64,000 nt of DNA, from the NCBI RefSeq assembly GCF_014199915.1, contig NZ_JACHOO010000005.1:1-64000 (forward strand), read 5' to 3'. Positions 15,184 to 25,841 of the stretch are shown in pieces; the first letter of the stretch is position 1, and the number at the start of each line of letters is the position of its first letter. A program made the position numbers and the translations under genes. Under the pieces are notes generated by a model. It made no database searches. It saw only the letters and a program-made list of their open reading frames with translations, and had not been told where the DNA came from. Origin of the DNA: Prosthecomicrobium pneumaticum. GTDB lineage: Bacteria; Pseudomonadota; Alphaproteobacteria; Rhizobiales; Kaistiaceae.

Positions 15184-17076
15184 TCAGGCGAGCGCATCGG
15201 CGATCAGCCGGGAGAGCGCCTTGCCGAAACCGGCGGGATCCTGCGGCAGGTCGCCTTCGAGCACGTGGGCGAGGCCGAGCAGCACCGGCGCCGTCTCGTC
15301 GACCTTCGCCGCCGCCTCTCCCCCTTGCGCGGCCCGCGCGGCGAGCGCGGCGACGATCGGGTGGCCGGGGTTGAGTTCGAGCACCGGCGCGGCCTTGCGC
15401 GCCTCCGGCCCCTCGCGGCCGGCGAGCAGACGCTCGAGATGCCGGTCGGGTCCGAATTCCGGTGCGACGAGGCAGACCGGGCTATCGACGAGCCGCGTCG
15501 ACGGCCGGACCTCCGAGACCGCATCGCCGAGCACCTGCTTCAGCCGCGCACCGAGCGTCGCCACCGCGGCGTCCGAGGCGGCTTCGGTCGAGGCCGCCTC
15601 CTCGGCGCGCGGGATCGCATCGAGCGCGGCGGAGCCCTGCGTCACCGAGCGGAACGGCTTGCCGTCATAGCCGAGCGCGGTGCGCACCCAGAAGGCATCG
15701 ACCGGATCGGCGAGCAGGAGCACCTCGACGCCGCGGGCGCGGCACCCCTCGAGCTGCGGGCTCGCGAGGATCGTCTTCTCGTCGGCGCCGAGCGCGTAAT
15801 AGATCTCGGTCTGGTTCGGCCGCAGATCGGCGACATAGTCCTTGAGGCTGCGCATCGTGCCCTTGGTGGTGCGGAAGCGCACGATCTCGAACAGCGCGTC
15901 GCGCCGCTCCGGATCCTCGTAGAGCCCCTCCTTCAGGACCGGGCCGAAGGCGGTCCAGATCTTCTCGAAGGCCGGCTTGTCGCTCTCGGCGAGCTTGGCG
16001 AGCTCGGAAAGCAGGCGGTTCGTCACGCCCTTGCCGATCAGGTCGAGCACGGCGTTCTTCTGCAGCATCTCGCGCGAGATGTTGAGCGGCAGATCCTCGG
16101 AATCGATCACCCCGCGCACGAAGCGCAGGAAGGGCGGCAGGATCGCGGCGTCCTCGGTGACGAAGACGCGGCGGACATAGAGCTTGATCCGGTTGCGGCG
16201 CTCCGGGTCGAAGAGGTCGAAAGGCTTTTCCGACGGCACGAAGAGGAGCACGGAATATTCCGTCCGGCCCTCGGCGCGATAGTGCAGGGTGAGCGCCGGC
16301 TCGTCGAATGCATGGCCGACATGGCCGTAGAAGGCGCGGTATTCCTCCGGCGTGACGGCGCTCTTCGCCTTGCGCCACAGCGCGCCGCCATCGGTCAGCG
16401 TCTTCTCGGCGAGGCCCCCTTCGAGCACGAGCGCGATCGGCACCGGGACATGCGCGGAATGCGCCGTGACGATCCGCTCGATCGTCGCCTCGGTCGCGTA
16501 ATCCTCGGCATCGTCGAGGAGATCGAGCACGACGCGCGTGCCGCGCTCGGGCGCGGCGGCGGGATCGGCGGGCTCGACGGCGAAGCTGCCCTTGCCGTCG
16601 GAGGTCCAGCGCCAGGCCTCCGCCGCGCCGGCTTTGCGGGAGACGACCTCGACCCGGCCGGCGACCATGAAGGCGGAATAGAAGCCGACGCCGAAACGGC
16701 CGATGAGGTTCGAATCGGCGCCTTCCTCGAGACTCTCGACGAACGCGCGCGTTCCCGAACGGGCGATCGTGCCGAGATTGTCGACCAGCTCGTCATGGTC
16801 CATGCCGATGCCGTTATCGGCGATGGTGAGGCGGCGGGCGGCGGGGTCGGCGGTGATGGTGATTGCGAGACTGCCGCTCTCGACCGCCAGCGCGGGATCG
16901 GACAGCGCCTTCTGGCGCAGCTTCTCGCAGGCGTCCGCAGCGTTCGACACCAGTTCGCGCAGGAAGACGTCCCGGTTCGAATAGACCGAGTGGACCATCA
17001 TGGCGAGAAGCCGCGAGACCTCGGCCTCGAAGGGGCGGGTCTCACGCTTCGTTTCGGATGCGGCGGTTTCGCTCAT
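15184..17076 (-). CDS. htpG: Molecular chaperone HtpG (Hsp90)
   Basis: A 630-residue ATP-dependent cytosolic chaperone of normal length for the family. The GHKL ATP-binding domain shows ELVSNAADAC (Asn45, Asp48), DNGIGM (87-92) and GRFGVGFYSAFMV (126-138). The middle domain carries VRRVFVTED and LPLNISREMLQ with the catalytic Arg, and the C-terminal dimerisation domain includes ELNPGHPI. The start was set at MSETAAS, preceded by AGAGAGGAT; the longer frame has no family support. Single-gene unit, convergent with the DUF1223 gene. Confidence 0.97.
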   Translation of the reverse strand: MSETAASETKRETRPFEAEVSRLLAMMVHSVYSNRDVFLRELVSNAADACEKLRQKALSDPALAVESGSLAITITADPAARRLTIADNGIGMDHDELVDNLGTIARSGTRAFVESLEEGADSNLIGRFGVGFYSAFMVAGRVEVVSRKAGAAEAWRWTSDGKGSFAVEPADPAAAPERGTRVVLDLLDDAEDYATEATIERIVTAHSAHVPVPIALVLEGGLAEKTLTDGGALWRKAKSAVTPEEYRAFYGHVGHAFDEPALTLHYRAEGRTEYSVLLFVPSEKPFDLFDPERRNRIKLYVRRVFVTEDAAILPPFLRFVRGVIDSEDLPLNISREMLQKNAVLDLIGKGVTNRLLSELAKLAESDKPAFEKIWTAFGPVLKEGLYEDPERRDALFEIVRFRTTKGTMRSLKDYVADLRPNQTEIYYALGADEKTILASPQLEGCRARGVEVLLLADPVDAFWVRTALGYDGKPFRSVTQGSAALDAIPRAEEAASTEAASDAAVATLGARLKQVLGDAVSEVRPSTRLVDSPVCLVAPEFGPDRHLERLLAGREGPEARKAAPVLELNPGHPIVAALAARAAQGGEAAAKVDETAPVLLGLAHVLEGDLPQDPAGFGKALSRLIADALA

Positions 17077-17540
17077 CTTCGATCCTCTCTCGACGCAAGG
17101 GCGGCGGTGATATCGCGGCTCAGGCCGGCGCTTGCAAGAGGCGCCTTGCAGGAGGGACGCGGCAAGAGGTGCGCTCAAAAGAGAGGAGGAAAAAGAAGAA
17201 GGCCGGCAGGGCCGGCCTCAAAGGCGTGTCTCGGGGGGATCGAACCGATGCATTTCGAAGGTGGTCCGGCTCGGCGAAGCGACCCCGGGGGGCTGGGGGG
17301 CTGAGAATGTCCGAAGCCACCGCCAAGCCGGACCGTCTGAGATGACGAGGACGAATGTCGCCGCCCAATGGGGCCGGGCTTCGTCCGAATCGCGGCAAAA
17401 ACAAGGAATTTATTTCGAGATTTCCGATACTTGAGGAATCACGTCGACGGCGCCACCTGGCGCGGAGGAGCGCTTGCGTCGGAGCGCGGGCAAGGCGATC
17501 ATGACGGAACGACGACATCCCGGTCGATGAGGAGGCTGCG
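17077..17540. other. 464-bp intergenic region upstream of htpG and the DUF2794 gene
   Basis: Between the divergent htpG and DUF2794 genes. It contains a minus-strand intrinsic terminator (17188-17218) with no gene obviously ending at it. An AT-rich patch lies at 17395-17435, and GGTTCGATCCCCCC (minus strand, about 17233-17246) looks like a T-loop but has no matching tRNA body. A small RNA is possible; no protein gene is convincing. Confidence 0.4.
17188..17218 (-). terminator. Intrinsic terminator with no obvious gene upstream
   Basis: On the minus strand, an 8-bp GC stem AGGCCGGC/GCCGGCCT with a 3-nt loop is followed by TCTTCTTTTTCC. The U-tract lies only on the minus strand, so it stops transcription coming from about 17220-17440. 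It lies upstream of htpG, not after a protein gene. Confidence 0.55.
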
Positions 17541-17957
17541 ATGAGCGAGGGCGGCGAGGAAGAGCGGGCGGGCGGCGGCGCGGAGATCCTCGCGTTCGCC
17601 GCCGAGGCGAGAACTCGCCCGGAACCTGCTCCGCCGACCGCCGCTCCCCCGCATCGCCGGGACGTCGCTTTCGACCGCCGCGAACTCTCCGAGATTCTGC
17701 GCGTCTATGGCCGCATGGTCGCCGCCGGCGAATGGCGCGACTATGCGATCGACCACATGAAGGACAAGGCGGTGTTCTCCGTCTTCCGGCGTACTGCCGA
17801 AGTGCCGCTCTACCGGATCGAGAAGGAGCCGGCGCTCGCCCGCCGCCAGGGCGCCTACAGCATCGTCGCGCCGGGCGGCTATGTGATGAAGCGCGGCCAC
17901 GATCTGGCGCAGGTGCTGCGGGTGGTCGACCGCAAGCCGAAGCTCGTCGACGCCTGA
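17541..17957 (+). CDS. DUF2794 domain protein
   Basis: 138 residues. After a Glu/Ala/Pro-rich N-terminal 40 residues, the conserved domain runs VAFDRRELSEILRVYGRMVA, GEWRDYAIDHMKDKAVFSVF, PLYRIEKEPALARRQGAYSI and ends KRGHDLAQVLRVV. The domain is nearly restricted to alphaproteobacteria and no function is known. GGAGGCTGCG precedes the ATG. It stands alone. Confidence 0.92.
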   Translation: MSEGGEEERAGGGAEILAFAAEARTRPEPAPPTAAPPHRRDVAFDRRELSEILRVYGRMVAAGEWRDYAIDHMKDKAVFSVFRRTAEVPLYRIEKEPALARRQGAYSIVAPGGYVMKRGHDLAQVLRVVDRKPKLVDA

Positions 17958-18027
17958 GCGGCCGACACACGGCCCTCTTCCGTCGCGGGCGGGCGGAACC
18001 CTCACCCCGGCAGGACCCTCCCCCCGG

Positions 18028-18051
18028 CCCTCTCCCGCGAGCGGGAGAGGG
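18028..18051. repeat. REP-like palindrome
   Basis: Perfect 11-bp arms CCCTCTCCCGC and GCGGGAGAGGG around GA. The same hairpin core occurs in the 142-bp repeat units at 2263-2575, so it is a dispersed intergenic element. It lies between convergent genes and could serve as a terminator-like structure, though no U-tract follows. Confidence 0.75.
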
Positions 18052-18141
18052 AGGCTCTCTTCCTTGCAGCGCGGCATCAGACGGCACGCGGTGTTCCTCC
18101 CTTGGGGAGGGTGAGGTCGGCTGAGGACCCCCGACCGCTGT

Positions 18142-18678
18142 TCAGCGCGCCGGCGGCGCGTCGGCGGCCGGGCCGAGGCCGCGCTGCATCAGCACGCTGT
18201 CGAGCCAGCGGCCGTGCTTCCAGCCGACATTCTCGAGCGTGCCGACGAGGCGGAAGCCGAGCCGCTCGTGCAGGCGGATCGACGCACGATGGCCGCTGTC
18301 GCCGATCACCGCCACCATCTGGCGGAAGCCCGCCGCCTCCGCCGCTCCGACGAGGTGCTTCAGAAGCGCGAGGCCGACGCCCTGTCCCTGCGCCGACGGG
18401 CTCAGATAGATCGAATCCTCGACCGTCGCCCGATAGGCCGGCCGCGGCCGGTAGGGTCCGGCATAGGCATAGCCGACGAGACGGTCGGCCCGCAGCGCCG
18501 CGAGATAAGGATGGCCGGAGGCGGAAAGCGCGTCGAAACGGCGGCGCATCTCGGTCTCGTCGGGCGGATCGAGCTCGAAGCTCGCGGTGCCGGTGGCGAC
18601 GGCATGGCCGTAGATGGCGGTGATCGCGCCGAGATCTTCGGGGCGGGCGGGGCGGATGAGGAGGGTGTCGTCGGCCAT
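18142..18678 (-). CDS. GNAT N-acetyltransferase, phosphinothricin/methionine-sulfone acetyltransferase type
   Basis: 178 residues covering the whole GNAT fold. The start LLIRPARPEDLGAITAIYGH, FELDPPDETEMRRRF and DSIYLSPSAQGQGVGLALLK (acetyl-CoA loop Q-G-x-G) match the PAT/MnaT (YncA) group, which acetylates amino-acid-like toxic analogues such as phosphinothricin or methionine sulfone. The end GFRLVGTLENVGWKHGRWLD is also typical. The start was placed at MADDT, where the family homology begins. Confidence 0.88.
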   Translation of the reverse strand: MADDTLLIRPARPEDLGAITAIYGHAVATGTASFELDPPDETEMRRRFDALSASGHPYLAALRADRLVGYAYAGPYRPRPAYRATVEDSIYLSPSAQGQGVGLALLKHLVGAAEAAGFRQMVAVIGDSGHRASIRLHERLGFRLVGTLENVGWKHGRWLDSVLMQRGLGPAADAPPAR

Positions 18679-18741
18679 GGTCCATACAGCGAAAGGGCGC
18701 GGCTCGCGCCGCGCCCTCGATAGCATGGAACCTTCGCCCGT

Positions 18742-19515
18742 CTACTCGCGGTTCGAGCCGAACAGCCGCAGCAGCATCAGGAACAGGTTGATGAAGTCGA
18801 GATAGAGCGTCAGTGCGCCCATGATCGCCTTGCGGCCGGCCACCGCGCCGTCGTCGCCGACGTAATACATCTCCTTGATCTTCTGCGTGTCGTATGCGGT
18901 GAGGCCGGTGAAGACCAGCACGCCGATAATCGACACCGCGAACTGCAGCGCCGAGGAGGCGAGGAAGATGTTGACGATCGAGGCGATGATGATGCCGATC
19001 AGGCCCATGAACAGGAACGAGCCCATCCCGGTCAGATCGCGCTTCGTCGTATAGCCCCACAGGCTCATCGCGCCGAAGGTGGCGGCGGTGATGAAGAACA
19101 CGCGGGTGATGCTCTCCGCCGTATAGATCATGAAGATCGAGGCGAGCGAGACGCCGACCAGCGCGGCATACGCCCAGAACACCGCCTGCGCCGTCGCGAC
19201 CGACATGCGGTGGACGCCGAAGGAGAGCACCAGCACGAGGGCGAGCGGGGCGAGGAAGACCACCCACATCAGCGGGCCGCCGAACAGGGTGGCGCCGAAG
19301 CTCGACAGCATCAGGCCGCCGACCTGCCCGGCCGCCTGGGCCGGATCGTTGGTGATCGACAGCCTGAAGACGCCGATCGCGGCGGCGCCCGTGATCAGGA
19401 GGCCGATCGTCATGTAGTTGTAGACCTGCAGCATGTAGCTGCGCAGGCCCTGGTCGACGCCGACTTCGGCACGCGCCGTGCCGTATTGCGTCATCCGGTT
19501 GTCGTAATTGGCCAT
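18742..19515 (-). CDS. Bax inhibitor-1/YccA family membrane protein
   Basis: 257 residues with seven transmembrane segments. The N-terminal tail MANYDNRMTQYGTARAEVGV precedes LRSYMLQVYNYMTIGLLITG. Family signatures include TYGTKRDL-like YTTKRDLTGMGSFLFMG and the C-terminal VFTGLTAYDTQKIKEMY with its paired acids. The start has GGAGAGGA upstream. In bacteria this family is linked to calcium/proton leak or to FtsH-associated quality control; the precise role here is unknown. Confidence 0.93.
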   Translation of the reverse strand: MANYDNRMTQYGTARAEVGVDQGLRSYMLQVYNYMTIGLLITGAAAIGVFRLSITNDPAQAAGQVGGLMLSSFGATLFGGPLMWVVFLAPLALVLVLSFGVHRMSVATAQAVFWAYAALVGVSLASIFMIYTAESITRVFFITAATFGAMSLWGYTTKRDLTGMGSFLFMGLIGIIIASIVNIFLASSALQFAVSIIGVLVFTGLTAYDTQKIKEMYYVGDDGAVAGRKAIMGALTLYLDFINLFLMLLRLFGSNRE

Positions 19516-19721
19516 CGAGGTCCTCTCCGAAACGGGCACCCGCGTCGCCGACCGCCTGCGGGCATCATGCCTCTGCGGCGCGCCACGGGATTCCGTAAAC
19601 GATATGGGGAAGCGCGACCCACCCCGCAAGTTCGACGCTCACGGAACCTCTCGGATGGTAACCGAGACGGAGCACGCTTCCTAGTGCCGCCCGACGGCGT
19701 TCATCACGGCGATCCGGCCGG

Positions 19722-22261
19722 TCAGAGATCGCGCAGCACCGGCGCCGCCTTCCGTCCGAGCAGGCGCCAGGTGCCGACGAGGCCGAGCACCACCGTGCTC
19801 GCCACCGCGCCGACGGCGGCGAGCGTCGCCGTGCCGAACAGCACCCTATAAGGCTGGTCCATGATGCCCGAGACCACCCCCCAGGCGGCGAGCACGCCGG
19901 CGCCGACGCCGAAGATCGCCGTGGCGAGGCCGATCAGCGCATATTCGAGCGCGAAGGCGCCGACGAGCCGCGCCCGCGTCGCACCGAGCGTCTTCAGGAT
20001 CACCGCGTCGTAGAGCCGCTGGCTGTGCCCCGCGGCGAGCGCACCGGCGAGCACGAGTACCGAGGCGGCGAGGGCGATCGCCGAGGCAGCCCGGATCGCC
20101 GCCATCAGCTGGCCGAGAATATCGGCGATGCGGCCGAGCGCCTCGCGCACGCGGACCACCGTGACGGTCGGATAGGCCGTCGCGAGATCGCGCATCAGCG
20201 CATATTCCGTCTCGGCCGGCGGCGGGGTCGGCCAGGCGAGCGTGGCGAGCACGGTGTGCGGCGCGCCAGCGAAGGTGTTGGGCGAGAACACCATCAGGAA
20301 ATTGATGGCGAGGCTCTCCCATTGCACCGCCCGGAAATTCGCGACCCGCACATCGACCTCGCGGCCGAGCACATTCACCCGCACCGTATCGCCGATCGAA
20401 AGGCCGAGGCCGCGGCCGACCTCCGCCTCGAAGGAGACGAGCGGCGGGCCGGAATAATCGGCGGGCCACCATTCGCCTTCGACGAGGCGGGAATTCTCCG
20501 GCACGGTGGCGGAATAGGTGATGCCCCGGTCGCCCGAAAGCGCCCAGCGCGCCTCGGCGGCCGGCTCGACCTTGTCGACCGGCTCGCCCTTCAGCGCGAC
20601 GATGCGGCCGCGCAGCATCGGCACGGTCTCGAGCCGGGCGCCGGGCGCCCGCTCGGCGACGAGCTCGCCGAAACCGGCCATCTCGTCGCGCCGCAGGTCG
20701 AGGAAGAAGAAGCTCGGCGCCTGTTCCGGCAGCGCCTCGACGAGCTGGCGGCGCAGATTGCCGTCGATCGAGGCGATGGTGACGAGGAGGGTGAGGCCGA
20801 GGCCGAGCGACAGCACCACCGAGCCGGTGAGCGCGCCGGGCCGGTGAATGTTGCCGATCGCCAGCCGCCATTCCGCCGAGGGGAGCCGCGGCGCGCGCCG
20901 GGCGAGCGCGGTGACGGCGAGACCGACAAGGCGGAGCGCCAGGAAGGCGCCGGCCGCCGCGACGACGAAATAGAGCGCGATGCGGCGATCGTAGGCGAGG
21001 AGCACGGCGAGACCCGCGAGGCCGGCGGCCATGCCGAGCGCACCGACGAGATAGCGCCGCGGCGCCGACCGCCGGTTGGGATCGACGCCGCCGCGGAAGA
21101 GTGCGGTCGGCGGCACGCTGCGGGCGCGGCCGAGCGGGGCGAGTGCGAAGACGAGCGCGGTGGCGAGGCCATAGGCCGCCGCCGTGCCGAGCGCCCCGGG
21201 ATGGAAGGCGCCGCCCGAGGCGGGCAGCGACAGCGCCGCGGCGAGCAGATCGGCGGCGAAGAAGGCGATCGCAGCCCCCACGGCGAGGCCGGCGAGGATG
21301 CCGATCGCCGCGAGCAGCGCGATCTGGACGAGATAGAGCCGCACGACGAAGCCGCCCGGCGCGCCGAGCGAGCGCAGCGTCGCGATCACCCGCCGCTTGC
21401 CGTCCAGATAGGCGCCGACCGCGTTCGCGACGCCGACGCCGCCGACGAGCAGTGCCGAGAGGCCGACGAGCGTCAGATATTGCGCGAACTGATCGATGTT
21501 GCGCCGCAGGCCCGGCGAGGCGTCGTCGCGGCCGCGGATCTGCCAGCCGGCCTCGGGAAAGCGCGCGTTCGCCGCATCGGATACGGCCTTCACCGCCGCA
21601 TCGTCCGCCGCGCCGGGAAGCCGCACGCGATAGAGATAGCGCACCAGGCTGCCCGGCTCGACGAGGCCGGTCGCGGCGAGATCGTCGGCGCGGATCATCA
21701 GCCGCGGACCGAAGCCGAGGCCGGTCGCGAGTTCGTCGGGCTCGCGGGCGATCACCCCGGCGACCCGGAAGCGCGCCCGCCCGACCTCGACCGCGTCGCC
21801 GGCCGCGAGGCGGAGCCGCGCCGCCAGCTCGCCGGCAATGAGCGCGGCGCCGGGTTCGAGCGAGGCCGGCACCGGGCCGGACGGGCTCTCGACCGTCAGC
21901 GTGCCGGTCAGCGGATAGGCCGCGTCGACGGCCTTCAGCTCGACGAGCGTCTCGTCGGCGCCGTCGCTGCGGCGCGCCATGGCGCGCAACGCCGCCACCT
22001 CCGACACCGCACCGGTCTCGGCGAGGAAGGCGCGCTCGGCATCGGTCGCCTGCCGCTGGATCAGGCTGAAGGCGACGTCGCCGCCGAGAATGGTGCGGCC
22101 CTCCGCAGCGAGGCCGTCGGTCATCGAGCGCGACACCGAGCCGACCGCGGCGATCGCCGCGACGCCGAGCGCGATGGCGAGCAGGAAGACGCGGAAGCCG
22201 GCGAGGCCGCCGCGCATCTCGCGCAGCGCGAACCGGAAGGCGAGACCGAGATCGGACGCCA

Positions 22262-22262
<1 letters not shown>
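19722..22262 (-). CDS. ybbP: FtsX-like ABC transporter permease, YbbP family
   Basis: 846 residues. An N-terminal helix (GFRVFLLAIALGVAAIAAVG) precedes a long MacB-like periplasmic domain (DVAFSLIQRQATDAERAF), a first FtsX domain (about residues 260-400), a second periplasmic region and a second FtsX domain near the C-terminus (ending VVLGLVGTWRLLGRKAAPVL). This is the YbbP layout. The start overlaps the stop of the ATPase gene (ATGA). With the ATPase and the divergent tesA it forms the widely conserved YbbA-YbbP-TesA set, thought to act in lipid or lysophospholipid export or repair in the envelope. Confidence 0.92.
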
Positions 22263-22984
<722 letters not shown>

Positions 22985-23050
22985 CCGTCCGCCACCTCCA
23001 TCCGCCCCGGCCACGCCGGCCGGTTCGCGCGCTCCAGATATGGGTGATCG

Positions 23051-23698
23051 ATGAACAGAAGAAAGCCTCTCCTCGCCGCGGCGGCGTCCCTTGTCGCGAT
23101 CGTGATCGCGGCGGTCGGCGCCGCCCTCCCCGCTCGCGCCGAGACGCTGACCCTCGTCGTGCTCGGCGACAGCCTCGTCGCGGGCTATCAGCTCGCCCCT
23201 TCCGACGCCTTTCCGGCCCGGCTCGAGGCGGCGCTGAAGGCGCGCGGACACGATGTCGCGGTGGTCAATGCCGGCGTCTCGGGGGATACCGCGACCGCCG
23301 GTCTCGAACGGCTCGACTGGTCGGTCGGCCCGGAGGCGGATGCGGTGATCGTCGAGCTCGGCGCCAACGACATGCTGCGGGGCCTCGATCCGGCCGTGCC
23401 GCGCGCCGCGCTCGACAAGATCATGGCGCGGCTCGAGGAGCGCGGACTGCCGGTCCTCCTCGCCGGCATGCGCGCCGCGCCCAATCTCGGGCCGGACTAT
23501 GCGCAGCGCTTCGACGCCATCTATCCCGATCTGGCGGCCCGCTACGATGCTCTGCTATATCCGTTCTTCCTCGACGGGGTGGCGACGGTTTCCGGCCTCA
23601 ATCTCGCGGATGGGATGCATCCCAATCCGGACGGCGTCGGCGTCATCGTCGAGCGAATCCTGCCTCTCGTCGAGCGGCTGATCGAGCGGGCGCGCTAG
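23051..23698 (+). CDS. tesA: Arylesterase / lysophospholipase L1 (GDSL family), TesA
   Basis: 215 residues. A signal peptide (MNRRKPLLAAAASLVAIVIA, cut near ARA-ETL) exports it to the periplasm. The catalytic block I is VVLGDSLVAGY with Ser41, block III is ELGANDMLRG, and block V is DGMHPNPDG with the Asp/His pair. Length and motifs match TesA, a thioesterase/lysophospholipase. The divergent ybbAP pair supports the assignment. Confidence 0.95.
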   Translation: MNRRKPLLAAAASLVAIVIAAVGAALPARAETLTLVVLGDSLVAGYQLAPSDAFPARLEAALKARGHDVAVVNAGVSGDTATAGLERLDWSVGPEADAVIVELGANDMLRGLDPAVPRAALDKIMARLEERGLPVLLAGMRAAPNLGPDYAQRFDAIYPDLAARYDALLYPFFLDGVATVSGLNLADGMHPNPDGVGVIVERILPLVERLIERAR

Positions 23699-23733
23699 CC
23701 CCTCTCCGCCCTCGACCATCTCGGAGCTCGACG

Positions 23734-24780
23734 ATGGAATACCGGAAGCTCGGCCGGACGGACCTTTCCGTCTCCGCGGTCTGCCTCGGCACGATGACCT
23801 GGGGCCAGCAGAACAGCGAGGCCGAAGGCCACGCGCAGATGGACTATGCGCTCGACAAGGGGATCAACTTCCTCGACACCGCCGAGCTCTATTCGATCCC
23901 GCCCAAGGCCGAGACGCACGGCTCGACCGAGCGGATCATCGGCACGTGGATGAAGGCGCGCGGCAATCGCGACAAGATCATCCTCGCCTCGAAGGTGGTC
24001 GGCCGCACCGACATGGCCTGGTTCCGGAACGGCCCCGCCCGGCTCACCCGCGCGCATATCCGCGAGGCGATCGAGCGCAGCCTCGCCCGGCTCCAGACGG
24101 ACTATATCGACCTCTACCAGCTGCACTGGCCGGACCGGCCGGTCACCCAGTTCGGCGCCAATCCCTCCATTTTCCGCCAGCCCGACGCGGTCGCCGACGA
24201 GGTGCCGATCGGCGAGACGCTCGAAGCGCTCGACGAACTGGTGAAGGAGGGCAAGATCCGCCACATCGGCCTGTCGAACGAGAGCGCCTGGGGCACGATG
24301 CGCTTCCTCGCCGAGGCCGATGCCGGCCGCGGCCCGCGCGTCGTCTCGATCCAGAACGCCTACAACCTCCTCAACCGGACCTTCGAGGTCGGGCTCGCCG
24401 AGGTGGCGCTGCGCGAGGATGTCGGCCTGCTCGCCTATTCCCCGCTCGCGCAGGGCTATCTGACCGGCAAGTATCAGGGCGGCGCCCGGCCGGAGGGTGC
24501 CCGCACGACGCTCTTCAAGCGCGGCCAGCGCTACGAGACGCCGGGCGCCGCGGACGCGATCGACCGCTATCTCGAGGTCGCCGCCGAGCACGGCGTCGAC
24601 CCCGCCGCGCTCGCCATCCGCTTCTGCCTCGCCAAGCCCTTCGTCACCTCGGTGATCATCGGCGCGACGACGATGGCGCAGCTGACGACCGACATCGCCG
24701 CGGCCGAGATCGCCTGGACGCCGGAACTCGACGCCGCCGTCGACGCGGTTCACCAGTGGCGCGGCAACCCCTGCCCCTGA
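23734..24780 (+). CDS. NADP(H)-dependent aldo/keto reductase, Tas family
   Basis: 348 residues forming one TIM barrel. The start MEYRKLGRTDLSVSAVCLGT MTWGQQN, catalytic Asp48 and Tyr53 (FLDTAELYSIPPKAETHGST), Lys in ILASKVVG and His in YQLHWPDRP are all present. The long loop after the catalytic Tyr and the HWPDRPVTQFG motif are typical of Tas rather than other AKRs. It lies 35 bp after tesA, in the same direction. The substrate is unknown. Confidence 0.9.
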   Translation: MEYRKLGRTDLSVSAVCLGTMTWGQQNSEAEGHAQMDYALDKGINFLDTAELYSIPPKAETHGSTERIIGTWMKARGNRDKIILASKVVGRTDMAWFRNGPARLTRAHIREAIERSLARLQTDYIDLYQLHWPDRPVTQFGANPSIFRQPDAVADEVPIGETLEALDELVKEGKIRHIGLSNESAWGTMRFLAEADAGRGPRVVSIQNAYNLLNRTFEVGLAEVALREDVGLLAYSPLAQGYLTGKYQGGARPEGARTTLFKRGQRYETPGAADAIDRYLEVAAEHGVDPAALAIRFCLAKPFVTSVIIGATTMAQLTTDIAAAEIAWTPELDAAVDAVHQWRGNPCP

Positions 24781-24909
24781 GCGCGCACCGCCCCATCTGA
24801 AAGAGAGCGCGGCCGCCGCGGCGAGAGCGACGGCCGCAGCGTGCTTTACACGGAAGACGCGACTGGCGATCCTTTCGCCGGTGCGCAAGCCAGCCAGGGA
24901 GGATCCGCG

Positions 24910-25452
24910 ATGCCCCGTCTCTTCACCGGCATCGAAATCCCCGCCGAGATCGCCGACCGGCTCGCGCTGCTGCGCGGCGGTCTCCAGGGCGCCCGCTGGA
25001 TCGACGCGGAGAATTATCACGTCACCCTGCGCTTCGTCGGCGACATCGACGAGCGCACCGCCGACGAGATCGCCGACGCGCTCGACCGGGTGCGGCGCAC
25101 CGAATTCATGCTTCAGCTCGACGGGCTCGACGTGTTCGGGTCATCGAAGCCGCACGCGCTCGTGGCGCGGGTCGCGGGCTCCCGTGCCCTCGCCGAACTG
25201 CAGGCCGAGCACGAGCGGATCATGCAGCGGATCGGCCTGCCGCCCGAAGGGCGCCGGTTCACGCCGCATGTGACGCTGGCGCGTCTCAGAGGGGTGGGAC
25301 CGCGCGAGGCGGCGCACTATCTCGGTACGCGGGGGCACTTTCTCACCCAGCCCTTCCCGGTCACCCGCTTCGTCCTGTTCTCGTCCAAGGCGTCGACGGG
25401 GGGCGGACCCTATCTGGTCGAACAGAGTTATCCGCTCGACGAGGCGGCCTGA
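24910..25452 (+). CDS. thpR: RNA 2',3'-cyclic phosphodiesterase
   Basis: 180 residues of the 2H phosphoesterase superfamily. The two catalytic His-x-Thr motifs are YHVTLRF (His37) and PHVTLARL (His120). The start [17 protein letters not shown] and the end [20 protein letters not shown] also match ThpR/LigT, which opens 2',3'-cyclic phosphates on RNA ends. The ATG was chosen for its GGGAGG site; a longer frame upstream lacks homology. Confidence 0.93.
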   Translation: MPRLFTGIEIPAEIADRLALLRGGLQGARWIDAENYHVTLRFVGDIDERTADEIADALDRVRRTEFMLQLDGLDVFGSSKPHALVARVAGSRALAELQAEHERIMQRIGLPPEGRRFTPHVTLARLRGVGPREAAHYLGTRGHFLTQPFPVTRFVLFSSKASTGGGPYLVEQSYPLDEAA

Positions 25453-25474
25453 CCGCACTGGAAAAGGAGGAGGC

Positions 25475-25771
25475 ATGGCTGCGACGCTTCTGAGCGAAAT
25501 CGAACGGGCGGCGGCGCTCGCGAAGCTGCCGGGCTGGGTGCCGGCGGCGAACCGGGACGCGATCACCAAGACCTTCATCTTCGATGATTTCAACGCCGCC
25601 TTCGGCTTCATGACGCGGGTTGCGCTCGTCGCCGAGGCGATGAACCACCATCCGGAGTGGCTGAACGTCTACCGTACCGTAGCGGTGACGCTTTCGACGC
25701 ACGATGCCGGCGGGGTCACGACGAAGGACATCCAGCTCGCCGAAGCGATGGAGCGGCTCGCCCTCGGCTGA
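25475..25771 (+). CDS. 4a-hydroxytetrahydrobiopterin dehydratase (pterin-4a-carbinolamine dehydratase)
   Basis: 98 residues, the normal size. It carries [20 protein letters not shown] and the active-site motif [11 protein letters not shown] (His58, His59), then [20 protein letters not shown]. It recycles pterin cofactor after aromatic amino acid hydroxylation; no hydroxylase is in the window. AAGGAGGAGG precedes the ATG, 22 bp after thpR. Confidence 0.93.
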   Translation: MAATLLSEIERAAALAKLPGWVPAANRDAITKTFIFDDFNAAFGFMTRVALVAEAMNHHPEWLNVYRTVAVTLSTHDAGGVTTKDIQLAEAMERLALG

Positions 25772-25841
25772 CGCTTGCGCGGCCCGGCACCGCCCCCCAT
25801 CTGCCGAGAACGCGCCGGGGATCGCCGTGTCGGAGGAGCGC

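Noticed and set aside
17223-17300. Possible tRNA on the minus strand because of GGTTCGATCCCCCC
   Set aside because: The five bases on each side of the T-loop do not pair, and no acceptor, anticodon or D arm can be folded.
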